A stretch of 6,331 nucleotides of DNA, taken from assembly GCA_904502105.1 (NCBI GenBank), contig CAJGDF010000107.1:1-6331 (forward strand), written 5' to 3'. This DNA is from an uncultured Clostridia bacterium. GTDB taxonomy: Bacteria; Bacillota; Clostridia; Oscillospirales; UBA644. Positions 1 to 6,331 of this stretch are shown one piece after another; positions within the stretch are counted from its first letter, which is position 1; every line of letters starts with the position of its first letter. A program made the position numbers and the translations under genes. The notes beneath the pieces were generated by a model, which searched no databases, was not told the DNA's origin, and saw only the letters and a list, made by a program, of their open reading frames with translations.

Positions 1-1232
1 TTTTTAAAAGCTCCATCTTTATCAAAGTTGTTTCGGTTGTTATCGCAATAGGTGTTTGGCTCTATATCGTAAATGTTGCCGACCCGAGAAAATCCGAAGA
101 TTATCTTAATATTCCTATTTCGTTTGCATACGAGGGAACTGTTCCGTATAACAATAATCTTATGCCTCTTGTTACAAACAGAAACTTTTTTGTTGATATT
201 CGTGTTTCGGGTGCAAGATCAAGTCTTCTGAACTTTTCAAAAGATAAAATAAATGCGTCTTTAAACTTCAATGCTGTCGGTGCTGAGGGTATTTATGATA
301 TACCTATAAGCGTTTCTCTCGGTGATGACGCTCTTACATACGAGATTCTCGGTTCCGATACCGTAACTCTTGAATTCGTTAAAAAGAGCAGCACCACTCT
401 TAACGTTGATTTCCAAAAGATCGGCAACTATAAATCGGGATATTCTGTTGTTGAACAGACTGTTTCTCCCGAACTTATCACTGTTGAAGGTCCGAAAAAC
501 GTTATTGATACAATAAGCTATGCAGAGGTGCGAGTCGATGTCTCCGGTTCAGCGAAAAATATCGTTGAGATCGCAGATATTGCGCTTCTAACAGCAGACG
601 GATCTTATGTTGACCGCACATATCTCTCCCTTTCCGATTCCCAGGCAACAGTTTCCGTTGCTTTGCAGTATAAAAAATCAGTAAAGGTCACTACATCTCT
701 TTTAAATCCGTATGGCGGTAATGAATCCGCATATGCAACCGTTTCATATTCTCCTTCTCCGTATCTTTATCTTCAAGGCGATGAAGGAACGCTTTCTTTG
801 ATCGAAAACTATAATATCGGCGACATAAATCTTGCGGAAATTACAGGCTCAAAGAAAACATTCGAATTTAATATTTCAAACAGAGACGGTATTGAGGTAA
901 TAAGTGACAGTAAAACAGTTACAGTAACCGTTGACCTTGGAAATGTATCTACTAAATATTACAGTCTCTCTTCTCTTAATCTTGAATCGTGTACTTTCCT
1001 TAATGTCCCCGAAGGTATGACTCCAAAAATATCTGATATTCGTAAGAAAATAACGCTTCGTGCCCAGGAACATACCCTTGGCGAGCTTACGTCCGATTCT
1101 TTTAAGCTTTTTGTAGACCTTTCTTCTATTCCCAATGAAGACGGACAGTATCCGCTTATAATCGAACTTCCTTCAGGAGTTGCGGGCGGATTTTTAAACA
1201 CTTACTATGTCAATGTCGATCTCGGCGAGTAA
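1..1232 (+). CDS. cdaR: CdaR/YbbR-repeat membrane protein, 5'-truncated by window edge
   Basis: The reading frame is open from position 3 to a TAA at 1230-1232, giving 409 visible residues with no start inside the window. The ATG at 162 is internal, because the upstream codons encode a typical YbbR membrane anchor (about residues 5-24, IKVVSVVIAIGVWLYIVN) followed by DPRKSE. Only a few N-terminal residues are probably missing. Four YbbR-type beta repeats follow at roughly residues 30-140, 141-225, 226-315 and 316-409; the first two carry the recognisable VDIRVSGARS and ITVEGPKNVID strings. In Firmicutes such proteins sit outside the membrane and regulate the diadenylate cyclase CdaA, which makes c-di-AMP; cdaA normally lies immediately upstream, here outside the window. 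The family assignment is firm. The regulatory role rests on family knowledge and would be strengthened by seeing cdaA. A 38-base gap separates it from the next gene, so co-transcription is possible. Confidence 0.88.
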   Translation, partial: FKSSIFIKVVSVVIAIGVWLYIVNVADPRKSEDYLNIPISFAYEGTVPYNNNLMPLVTNRNFFVDIRVSGARSSLLNFSKDKINASLNFNAVGAEGIYDIPISVSLGDDALTYEILGSDTVTLEFVKKSSTTLNVDFQKIGNYKSGYSVVEQTVSPELITVEGPKNVIDTISYAEVRVDVSGSAKNIVEIADIALLTADGSYVDRTYLSLSDSQATVSVALQYKKSVKVTTSLLNPYGGNESAYATVSYSPSPYLYLQGDEGTLSLIENYNIGDINLAEITGSKKTFEFNISNRDGIEVISDSKTVTVTVDLGNVSTKYYSLSSLNLESCTFLNVPEGMTPKISDIRKKITLRAQEHTLGELTSDSFKLFVDLSSIPNEDGQYPLIIELPSGVAGGFLNTYYVNVDLGE

Positions 1233-1252
1233 TTCTCCGGTTTTGCTTTTTT
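1223..1252 (+). terminator. Weak terminator-like hairpin overlapping the cdaR stop codon
   Basis: Bases 1223-1229 (CGGCGAG) can pair with 1233-1239 (TTCTCCG) around a three-base loop that is the TAA stop codon, with one C-T mismatch and one G-T pair. A T-rich run interrupted by GC follows at 1241-1252. The stem is short and imperfect, so this is at best a leaky terminator or attenuator between cdaR and the flavoprotein gene. It could equally be chance. Confidence 0.2.
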
Positions 1253-1270
1253 AGATTTATTTAGGTATTT

Positions 1271-2788
1271 ATGAGTATGATTAAAAACGGACTTATCCGT
1301 GACGTGCGCTTACCTTACGGTTTAACAAATGAAGAAGCCGTAAAACAAGCGTTAAAAAAAGAGGGGCTTCCTCTTTCCGAAAAAGCTTTCGTTCTTCGCC
1401 GTTCTCTTGATGCGAGAAGAAAAGAGCTTTCGGAGGTCTTTACTGTTGCTCTTTCGGAACAGTATAAAGAATATTCTTATGATTTTTCTTCAGAAGTAAA
1501 TAATAAAAAGAAAGTTCTTGTTGTCGGCTTCGGTCCAGCAGGTATGTTTGCGGCATATCTGCTTGCAAAATTTGGATTTTGTCCAACAGTTATCGAGCGC
1601 GGACGTGCAGTTGAACAGCGAGTAAAAGACGTTGAGTCTTTTTGGAAAACAGGTGTTCTCGATCCCGTTTCAAACGTTCAGTTCGGAGAGGGTGGGGCAG
1701 GTACTTTTTCAGACGGTAAACTTACCACAAGAATAAACGATGAACGCTGTCGTTTTGTCCTTAAAACTTTCCATGAATTCGGTGCAGATGAACGTATTCT
1801 CTGGCAGGCAAAGCCGCATATCGGCACAGATGTTCTTCGAAATGTCGTTATCGGTATGAGAGAAAAAATAAAATCTCTCGGCGGTGAGGTTCTTTACGAA
1901 ACAAAGCTTACAGATCTTACTGTGGAAAACGGAACGCTTAAAAGTGTTTGTCTGAACAGCGAACAGAGATATTTTGATGCGGTTGTTCTTGCAACGGGAA
2001 ACGGCGCAAAGGATACATATGAACTTCTTTTGTCCAAACCGCTTGCCGTTGAAAACAAGGCTTTTTCTGTCGGCTTCAGAGCGGAATTTTTACAAACCGA
2101 TATCAATAGAGCCGTCTACGGAAAAAGTGCTTCGGATCCAAGATTGCCTCCTGCTGATTTTCAGTTTTTTACTCATCTTCCCGAGGGTACGGTTTATACG
2201 TTCTGTATGTGTCCCGGCGGATACGTCGTTAATTCGTCATCAGACGAGGGATGCCTTGTTACAAACGGTATGAGTTACAGCGACCGTGACGGTGTTAATG
2301 CAAATGCGGCATTTCTGGCCACCGTTTCAGCGGCTAATCCCAAAGAAGCTCTTGAAATGAGAATGTCTATTGAAAAAGCAGCATATTCAAGATTTAACGG
2401 TTCGGCTCCTGTAACGTTGGTCAAAAATTTTCTCGAGGGGTCTGTTCCGTCAAAATTCGGAAAAATCCAGCCGACTATTCTCCCCGATGCGAAATTTGAC
2501 GATTTCAGTAAGATTTTTCCGTATAAAACTCTTTCAATGCTGAAAAAAGGCATTTCCGAATTCGGTAAAAAATTTCATTACGATCCAAACGGTGTTCTTA
2601 CCGCTCCTGAAACACGAACATCTGCTCCCATGCGAATAGTACGAGGGGATGACTTTCAGGCACTTGGTGCAAGCGGTCTGTATCCTTGCGGAGAAGGTGC
2701 CGGCTATGCGGGCGGCATAATGTCATCAGCCGTTGACGGATTACGAATTGCCGAAGCGATAATCGGAATTGAAAATGTGAAAGAATAA
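1271..2788 (+). CDS. NAD(P)/FAD-dependent dehydrogenase, COG2509 type
   Basis: This is a complete 505-residue flavoprotein, a usual length for this uncharacterised family. An N-terminal region of about 80 residues precedes the Rossmann FAD site: VVGFGPAG at 84-91 is the dinucleotide-binding GxGxxG, and E109 in VIERG is the acidic residue expected to hold the adenosine ribose. The family-typical segment VQFGEGGAGTFSDGKL lies at 136-151. ATGNG at 241-245 is the second FAD contact. The C-terminal GEGAGYAGGIMSSAVDG at 474-490 closes the FAD site. No signal peptide or membrane segment is seen, so it is probably cytoplasmic. The start at 1271 has a weak AGG at 1263-1265; an ATG two codons later (1277) is also possible. 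Electron donor and acceptor are unknown. It lies 2 bases ahead of the RseC-like gene and is probably co-transcribed with it. The family call is solid; no specific reaction can be assigned. Confidence 0.9.
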   Translation: MSMIKNGLIRDVRLPYGLTNEEAVKQALKKEGLPLSEKAFVLRRSLDARRKELSEVFTVALSEQYKEYSYDFSSEVNNKKKVLVVGFGPAGMFAAYLLAKFGFCPTVIERGRAVEQRVKDVESFWKTGVLDPVSNVQFGEGGAGTFSDGKLTTRINDERCRFVLKTFHEFGADERILWQAKPHIGTDVLRNVVIGMREKIKSLGGEVLYETKLTDLTVENGTLKSVCLNSEQRYFDAVVLATGNGAKDTYELLLSKPLAVENKAFSVGFRAEFLQTDINRAVYGKSASDPRLPPADFQFFTHLPEGTVYTFCMCPGGYVVNSSSDEGCLVTNGMSYSDRDGVNANAAFLATVSAANPKEALEMRMSIEKAAYSRFNGSAPVTLVKNFLEGSVPSKFGKIQPTILPDAKFDDFSKIFPYKTLSMLKKGISEFGKKFHYDPNGVLTAPETRTSAPMRIVRGDDFQALGASGLYPCGEGAGYAGGIMSSAVDGLRIAEAIIGIENVKE

Positions 2789-2790
2789 TT

Positions 2791-3216
2791 ATGATTACAC
2801 AGGGAATTGTTTATAAAATAAAGGGCGGAATGGCTCATGTAAGATGTGCCCGACCCGAAAGCTGCGATCACTGTGAAAACAGCGCAATATGTTCAAAAAA
2901 AGAAACAGAGCTTCGTGCTTATGACAGTATCGGTGTTTCTGTCGGCGATCTTGTTGAAGTGGAAACACGTGAGGATGCAAGATCGATGCTTGTTATATCA
3001 TACATATTTCTTGTTCCGGTAGCAATTATATTTTTAACATACCTTTTATTTGAAATTTATAAATATCTGGCATTTTTTGGTATCTTTATGTTTTTGGCAT
3101 ATCTGTTCGGTTTGAAATATATGGATAAAAATTTTGATCCTCAGGTCAAGATAATTCGTATTATTGAAAAGAAAACAGAATATCAGTCTAAATCAGAAAA
3201 GGAAGTATTGAATTAA
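2791..3216 (+). CDS. RseC/MucC-family (SoxR-reducing system-type) membrane protein
   Basis: This is a small protein of 141 residues. Its N-terminal soluble part carries C19, C25, C28 and C34, the C-x5-C-x2-C-x5-C spacing that also occurs in E. coli RseC, followed by a short beta-rich stretch ending in GDLVEVE (52-58). Two hydrophobic segments at about 65-86 and 90-108 form a membrane hairpin, and a charged tail follows (MDKNF to the end). In Proteobacteria, RseC relatives act with Rsx/Rnf electron-transfer complexes that keep SoxR reduced and also affect sigma-E signalling. In Clostridia the role is not established, and no rnf gene is visible here. The four cysteines could bind a metal or Fe-S cluster, which is inference. 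It begins 2 bases after the flavoprotein stop, with only a weak purine stretch (GAAAGAA, 2779-2785) as ribosome site, suggesting translational coupling. Its stop overlaps the next start by one base. Confidence 0.87.
   Translation: MITQGIVYKIKGGMAHVRCARPESCDHCENSAICSKKETELRAYDSIGVSVGDLVEVETREDARSMLVISYIFLVPVAIIFLTYLLFEIYKYLAFFGIFMFLAYLFGLKYMDKNFDPQVKIIRIIEKKTEYQSKSEKEVLN
3199..3205 (+). promoter_or_regulatory. Ribosome binding site for the giant activase gene
   Basis: AAGGAAG lies 10 bases before the ATG at 3216, inside the end of the RseC-like gene. It is the clearest Shine-Dalgarno-like stretch among the starts in this window, and it supports the TAATG overlap (stop 3214-3216, start 3216-3218) as the true start. 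Confidence 0.6.
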
Positions 3217-6200
3217 TGTATCATACAGGACTTGACGTCGGATCAACGACGGTTAAAATTTTTATAGTAGATGAAAATATGAAACCTGTTTATACTAAGT
3301 ATAAACGTCACCTTTCCGATGTCCGAAATGCTGTTCTCTCTCTTCTTGTTGAAGCTTGTGACGAACTTGGCAATATCGATACAACTCTTGCTGTAACCGG
3401 TTCCGGCGGTGTCGGTCTCGATCAGCATGTTGGTATTCCTTTTGTTCAGGAGGTTATTGCGGGTACAGCGGCTGTTAAGCGTGTTGCACCCCAGACAAAC
3501 GTTGCTATAGAACTTGGCGGCGAGGATGCAAAAATAACATATTTTGAAGTTTCTCCCGAACAGCGAATGAACGGTACGTGTGCAGGCGGTACAGGTGCTT
3601 TCATCGATCAGATGGCTTCTCTTTTACAGACTGATGCTGACGGCCTGAACGCTCTTGCCGCAAATCATACAGAGATTTATCCCATTGCCGCAAGATGCGG
3701 TGTTTTTGCTAAAACGGACGTTCAGTCTCTTCTTAACGAAGGTGCTTCAAAAGAGAATATAGCGGCATCCGTTCTTCAGGCTGTTGTAACTCAGACTATT
3801 TCAACTCTTGCGTGCGGTAAACCCATCAGAGGCAATATCGCATTCCTTGGCGGACCTCTTTATTATAACTCCGAGCTTCGCCACCGTTTTATCGAAACTT
3901 TGAAGCTTACCCCCGAGCAGGTCGTATTCCCTGAAAATGCACACCTCTTTGTTTCTTTCGGTGCGGCGGTTCTTTCTGCCGAATATGAACAGATCGATCT
4001 TCGTGATGTTGCAACAAAAATAAAAAATCTCGGTCAGTCTTCTTTCGAAAAGCTTAACGTTCTTCCTCCGCTTTTTAACGATCCTGCCGAGCTTGAAGCT
4101 TTCCGTGCACGTCATGCGAAAAATGTTGCAAAAACACGCTCTCTTAAAGATTTTAAGGGCGATTGTTATCTTGGTGTCGATGCCGGTTCAACAACAACTA
4201 AAGCTGTTCTTATCGATTCCGAAGGTGCGATACTTTATTCCCATTACGGTTCAAACAGCGGCAATCCCCTGAAAAAAATAGGGGAGATACTCTCCGAGCT
4301 TTACGATCTTCTTCCCGATGGTGCTAATATCCGTTATACGGGTGTTACGGGCTACGGTGAAAAAATGCTTATGACCGCTTACGGCTTTGATATCGGTGAG
4401 GTTGAAACAATAGCTCACTTTAAAGCTGCGGAATTTTTCCTTCCCGGTGTTGATTTTATTCTTGACATCGGCGGACAGGATATGAAATGCACACGTCTTA
4501 AAAACGGTGCGATTGAAAATATAATGCTTAACGAGGCTTGTTCATCAGGATGCGGTTCATTTATTGAGGTTTTCGCAAAATCTATCGGTATGCCTGTTGC
4601 CGATTTTGCAAAAGAAGCGCTCAAGGCAACAGAACCTGCCGACCTCGGCTCTCGATGTACTGTATTTATGAACTCGAAGGTTAAACAGGCTCAAAAAGAC
4701 GGCGCTTCCGTAGCCGATATTTCTGCAGGTCTTTCTTATTCTGTTGTTAAAAACGTTCTTCAGAAGGTTATAAAAGTAAAAGATCCCAAAGATCTCGGTG
4801 AAAAGATAATCGTTCAGGGCGGTACTTTCTTCAACGATGCAATTCTCAGAAGCTTTGAGCTTATTTCCGGCAGAGAAGTAGTCCGTCCCGATATCGCAGG
4901 CCTTATGGGTGCTTTCGGTATGGCTCTTATGGCTAAAAACAGAGCGTCCGAATGCAGTACGATTATCAGTAAAGAGGCTCTTGAAAAATTTACTTATCAG
5001 AGCACTATGCACCGTTGCGGCGGATGTACAAACAACTGTCTTCTTACTATCCTTAAATTTGACAACGGCAAACGCTTCATCTCAGGTAACCGCTGCGATA
5101 AGGGTGCGGGTATTGAGAAAAATTCCAAAGAGCTTCCCAATCTCTATACATATAAATATGACCGTCTTTTCTCTTATGAGCCGAAAAAGAACGCTCCTGC
5201 GGGAAGAATAGGTGTTCCCCGTGTTCTTAATATGTACGAGGATTATCCGTTCTGGTTTACATTCCTTACAGAGCTTGGCTTTGAGGTCGTCCTTTCCGAC
5301 GATAGCTCTAAAAAGATCTATGAAAGCGGCGTTGAATCAATATCTTCAGAATCTGTTTGTTATCCCGCAAAAATAGTTCACGGGCATATTATGAATCTTA
5401 TCGGCAAAGGTGTAACAAAGATATTCTATCCCGGTGTCGTTTATGAAGCAAAAGAGATAGAATCTGCTAACAACTCTTATAACTGCCCGATAGTAACATC
5501 TTATCCTGAGGTTATTAAGAATAACGTTGAACAGATACCCGAAAATAATATTGAATTCTGGAATCCGTTCCTTTCTCTTTCGGACAGATCCAAGTTGATA
5601 AAACGTCTTACCGAAGAGTTTGAAAATAAAGGCTTTACATCTGCACAGATCGTTTCGGCTGCCAAAGCGGCTTTTGCAGAACAGGATAAATTCAGAAACG
5701 ATGTTCGTAAAAAAGGCGAAGAAACTCTTGATTATATAAATAAAAATGATATTATAGGTATTGTTCTCGCAGGCAGACCGTATCATGTTGACCCTGAAAT
5801 AAATCACGGTATGCATAACCTTGTGAATTCATGCGGTATGGCTGTTTTAACTGAAGACAGTATCTGTCATCTTGCAAAAGACCGTCAGCAGCTCCGTGTT
5901 GTTGACCAATGGGCTTATCATTCAAGACTTTATGCAGCTGCTCATGTTGTCCGCGAAAGTAAAAATCTTGAAATGATTCAGCTTAACTCTTTCGGTTGCG
6001 GTGTTGATGCCGTAACGACCGATCAGGTTGCCGAGATCCTTGAATCCGCAGAAAAGATCTATACTGTTCTTAAAATAGACGAGGTAAACAACCTCGGTGC
6101 GGCACGAGTAAGAATTCGCTCTCTTGTGTCTGCTTTATATGAACGCAAAGAATCCGGATTTAAGCCAAAAACTTCTGATTACGGCCTTAATCGCGTTGTT

Positions 6201-6331
6201 TTCACCGAAGAAATGAAAAAGAGACATACGATTATTGCTCCGCAGATGTCTCCTATTCATTTTGAGATACTTGAGGCTGTGTTTAACAATGCAGGCTATA
6301 ATTTTGTCGTTTTAAATAACGCTGATAAAAA
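3216..6331 (+). CDS. Giant acyl-CoA dehydratase activase fusion (two HgdC-like ATPase domains, DUF2229, HgdB-like), 3'-truncated
   Basis: The frame stays open for 1038 codons to the window edge; relatives are about 1,400 residues as I recall, so the C-terminus is outside. Domain 1 (about 1-255) and domain 2 (about 316-575) are each a BcrAD/BadFG/HgdC-type ASKHA ATPase. Phosphate-1 loops are DVGSTTVK (7-14) and DAGSTTTK (322-329). Phosphate-2 loops are ELGGEDAK (99-106) and DIGGQDMK (417-424). Adenosine-site GG pairs are at 212-213 and 535-536. Cluster cysteines are C122 and C161 in domain 1, C442 and C481 in domain 2. A linker carries C601, C604, C608 and C627. DUF2229 follows from about 664, with SVCYPAK (713-719), [14 protein letters not shown] (852-865) and SFGCGVDA (925-932). 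A COG3581-like segment begins near 995 (PQMSP at 1009-1013). Family members of HgdC length (about 260 residues) use ATP to push a low-potential electron into a 2-hydroxyacyl-CoA dehydratase. Here activator and dehydratase-like parts are one cytoplasmic chain. The substrate is unknown; dehydration is not proven. It is coupled to the RseC-like gene by TAATG. Confidence 0.92.
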   Translation, partial: MYHTGLDVGSTTVKIFIVDENMKPVYTKYKRHLSDVRNAVLSLLVEACDELGNIDTTLAVTGSGGVGLDQHVGIPFVQEVIAGTAAVKRVAPQTNVAIELGGEDAKITYFEVSPEQRMNGTCAGGTGAFIDQMASLLQTDADGLNALAANHTEIYPIAARCGVFAKTDVQSLLNEGASKENIAASVLQAVVTQTISTLACGKPIRGNIAFLGGPLYYNSELRHRFIETLKLTPEQVVFPENAHLFVSFGAAVLSAEYEQIDLRDVATKIKNLGQSSFEKLNVLPPLFNDPAELEAFRARHAKNVAKTRSLKDFKGDCYLGVDAGSTTTKAVLIDSEGAILYSHYGSNSGNPLKKIGEILSELYDLLPDGANIRYTGVTGYGEKMLMTAYGFDIGEVETIAHFKAAEFFLPGVDFILDIGGQDMKCTRLKNGAIENIMLNEACSSGCGSFIEVFAKSIGMPVADFAKEALKATEPADLGSRCTVFMNSKVKQAQKDGASVADISAGLSYSVVKNVLQKVIKVKDPKDLGEKIIVQGGTFFNDAILRSFELISGREVVRPDIAGLMGAFGMALMAKNRASECSTIISKEALEKFTYQSTMHRCGGCTNNCLLTILKFDNGKRFISGNRCDKGAGIEKNSKELPNLYTYKYDRLFSYEPKKNAPAGRIGVPRVLNMYEDYPFWFTFLTELGFEVVLSDDSSKKIYESGVESISSESVCYPAKIVHGHIMNLIGKGVTKIFYPGVVYEAKEIESANNSYNCPIVTSYPEVIKNNVEQIPENNIEFWNPFLSLSDRSKLIKRLTEEFENKGFTSAQIVSAAKAAFAEQDKFRNDVRKKGEETLDYINKNDIIGIVLAGRPYHVDPEINHGMHNLVNSCGMAVLTEDSICHLAKDRQQLRVVDQWAYHSRLYAAAHVVRESKNLEMIQLNSFGCGVDAVTTDQVAEILESAEKIYTVLKIDEVNNLGAARVRIRSLVSALYERKESGFKPKTSDYGLNRVVFTEEMKKRHTIIAPQMSPIHFEILEAVFNNAGYNFVVLNNADK

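Noticed and set aside
162..164. ATG at 162 as the start of the first gene
   Set aside because: The frame is open back to position 3 and encodes a transmembrane anchor typical of YbbR proteins, so this methionine is internal.
1233..1270. Promoter in the gap between cdaR and the flavoprotein gene
   Set aside because: The 38 bases are T-rich but show no convincing pair of -35 and -10 elements at proper spacing.
1974..2553. Overlapping frames on both strands inside the flavoprotein gene
   Set aside because: The sense frame carries the FAD-family motifs throughout; the others are low-quality shadows.
3801..4115. Minus-strand open frame of 104 codons
   Set aside because: It is antisense to the end of ATPase domain 1 and the interdomain linker. 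The sense frame is continuous and conserved.
4557..5012. Minus-strand open frame of 151 codons
   Set aside because: It is a shadow of the second ATPase domain; no recognisable protein motif or ribosome site.
4909..5211. Plus-strand open frame of 100 codons in another frame
   Set aside because: It overlaps the linker with C601-C627 of the giant protein and has no recognisable content.
5346..5816. Minus-strand open frame of 156 codons
   Set aside because: It lies wholly inside the giant activase gene, whose protein has clear conserved motifs there ([14 protein letters not shown]). The antisense translation resembles no family I recognise.
3216..6331. Giant gene as a pseudogene or an assembly fusion
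   Set aside because: There is no stop or frameshift in 1038 codons, and the domain order matches a known fused family; the missing end is only the window edge.
1..6331. Mobile element, prophage, CRISPR array, tRNA or rRNA
   Set aside because: Four same-strand genes fill nearly the whole window; no inverted terminal repeats, direct-repeat arrays or RNA-gene sequences were seen.

Overview
The window reads as an ordinary chromosomal stretch from an anaerobic, low-to-moderate GC member of the Firmicutes, most likely a gut-type Clostridia (Oscillospiraceae or a related group). The signs are a YbbR-repeat protein of the CdaR type, AT-leaning codons with heavy use of CTT for leucine, and a very large, oxygen-sensitive-looking acyl-CoA dehydratase activase of the kind common in strict anaerobes. 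The taxonomic call is inference; no rRNA or marker gene is present.

All four genes are on the + strand and tightly packed. (1) Positions 1-1232 hold the 3' part of a CdaR/YbbR protein: one membrane anchor and four extracytoplasmic YbbR repeats. Its start lies just outside the window, where the diadenylate cyclase gene cdaA would be expected. (2) Positions 1271-2788 hold a complete 505-residue FAD-dependent dehydrogenase of the COG2509 type. (3) Positions 2791-3216 hold a 141-residue RseC/MucC-family membrane protein with a four-cysteine motif. (4) From 3216 to the window end runs the first 1038 codons of a giant fused protein: two tandem HgdC-like ATPase domains, a four-cysteine linker, a DUF2229 domain and the start of a COG3581-like, HgdB-related domain. 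This last gene covers half the window and is cut by the right edge.

Genes 2, 3 and 4 are probably one transcript, with a 2-base gap between 2 and 3 and a 1-base TAATG overlap between 3 and 4. The 38-base gap after cdaR contains a weak hairpin with a T-tract but no convincing promoter, so all four may be co-transcribed. Genes 2-4 look like a redox module: a flavoprotein, a cysteine-motif membrane protein of a family linked to redox complexes, and an ATP-driven iron-sulfur activator fused to its dehydratase-like partner. That they pass electrons to one another is a hypothesis from gene order. The most interesting item is the giant fusion. Both of its ATPase halves keep the two cluster cysteines that a normal activator gets by homodimerising, and a further cysteine set follows them. 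No RNA gene, mobile element, CRISPR array or long non-coding stretch was seen; the longest gap between genes is 38 bases.
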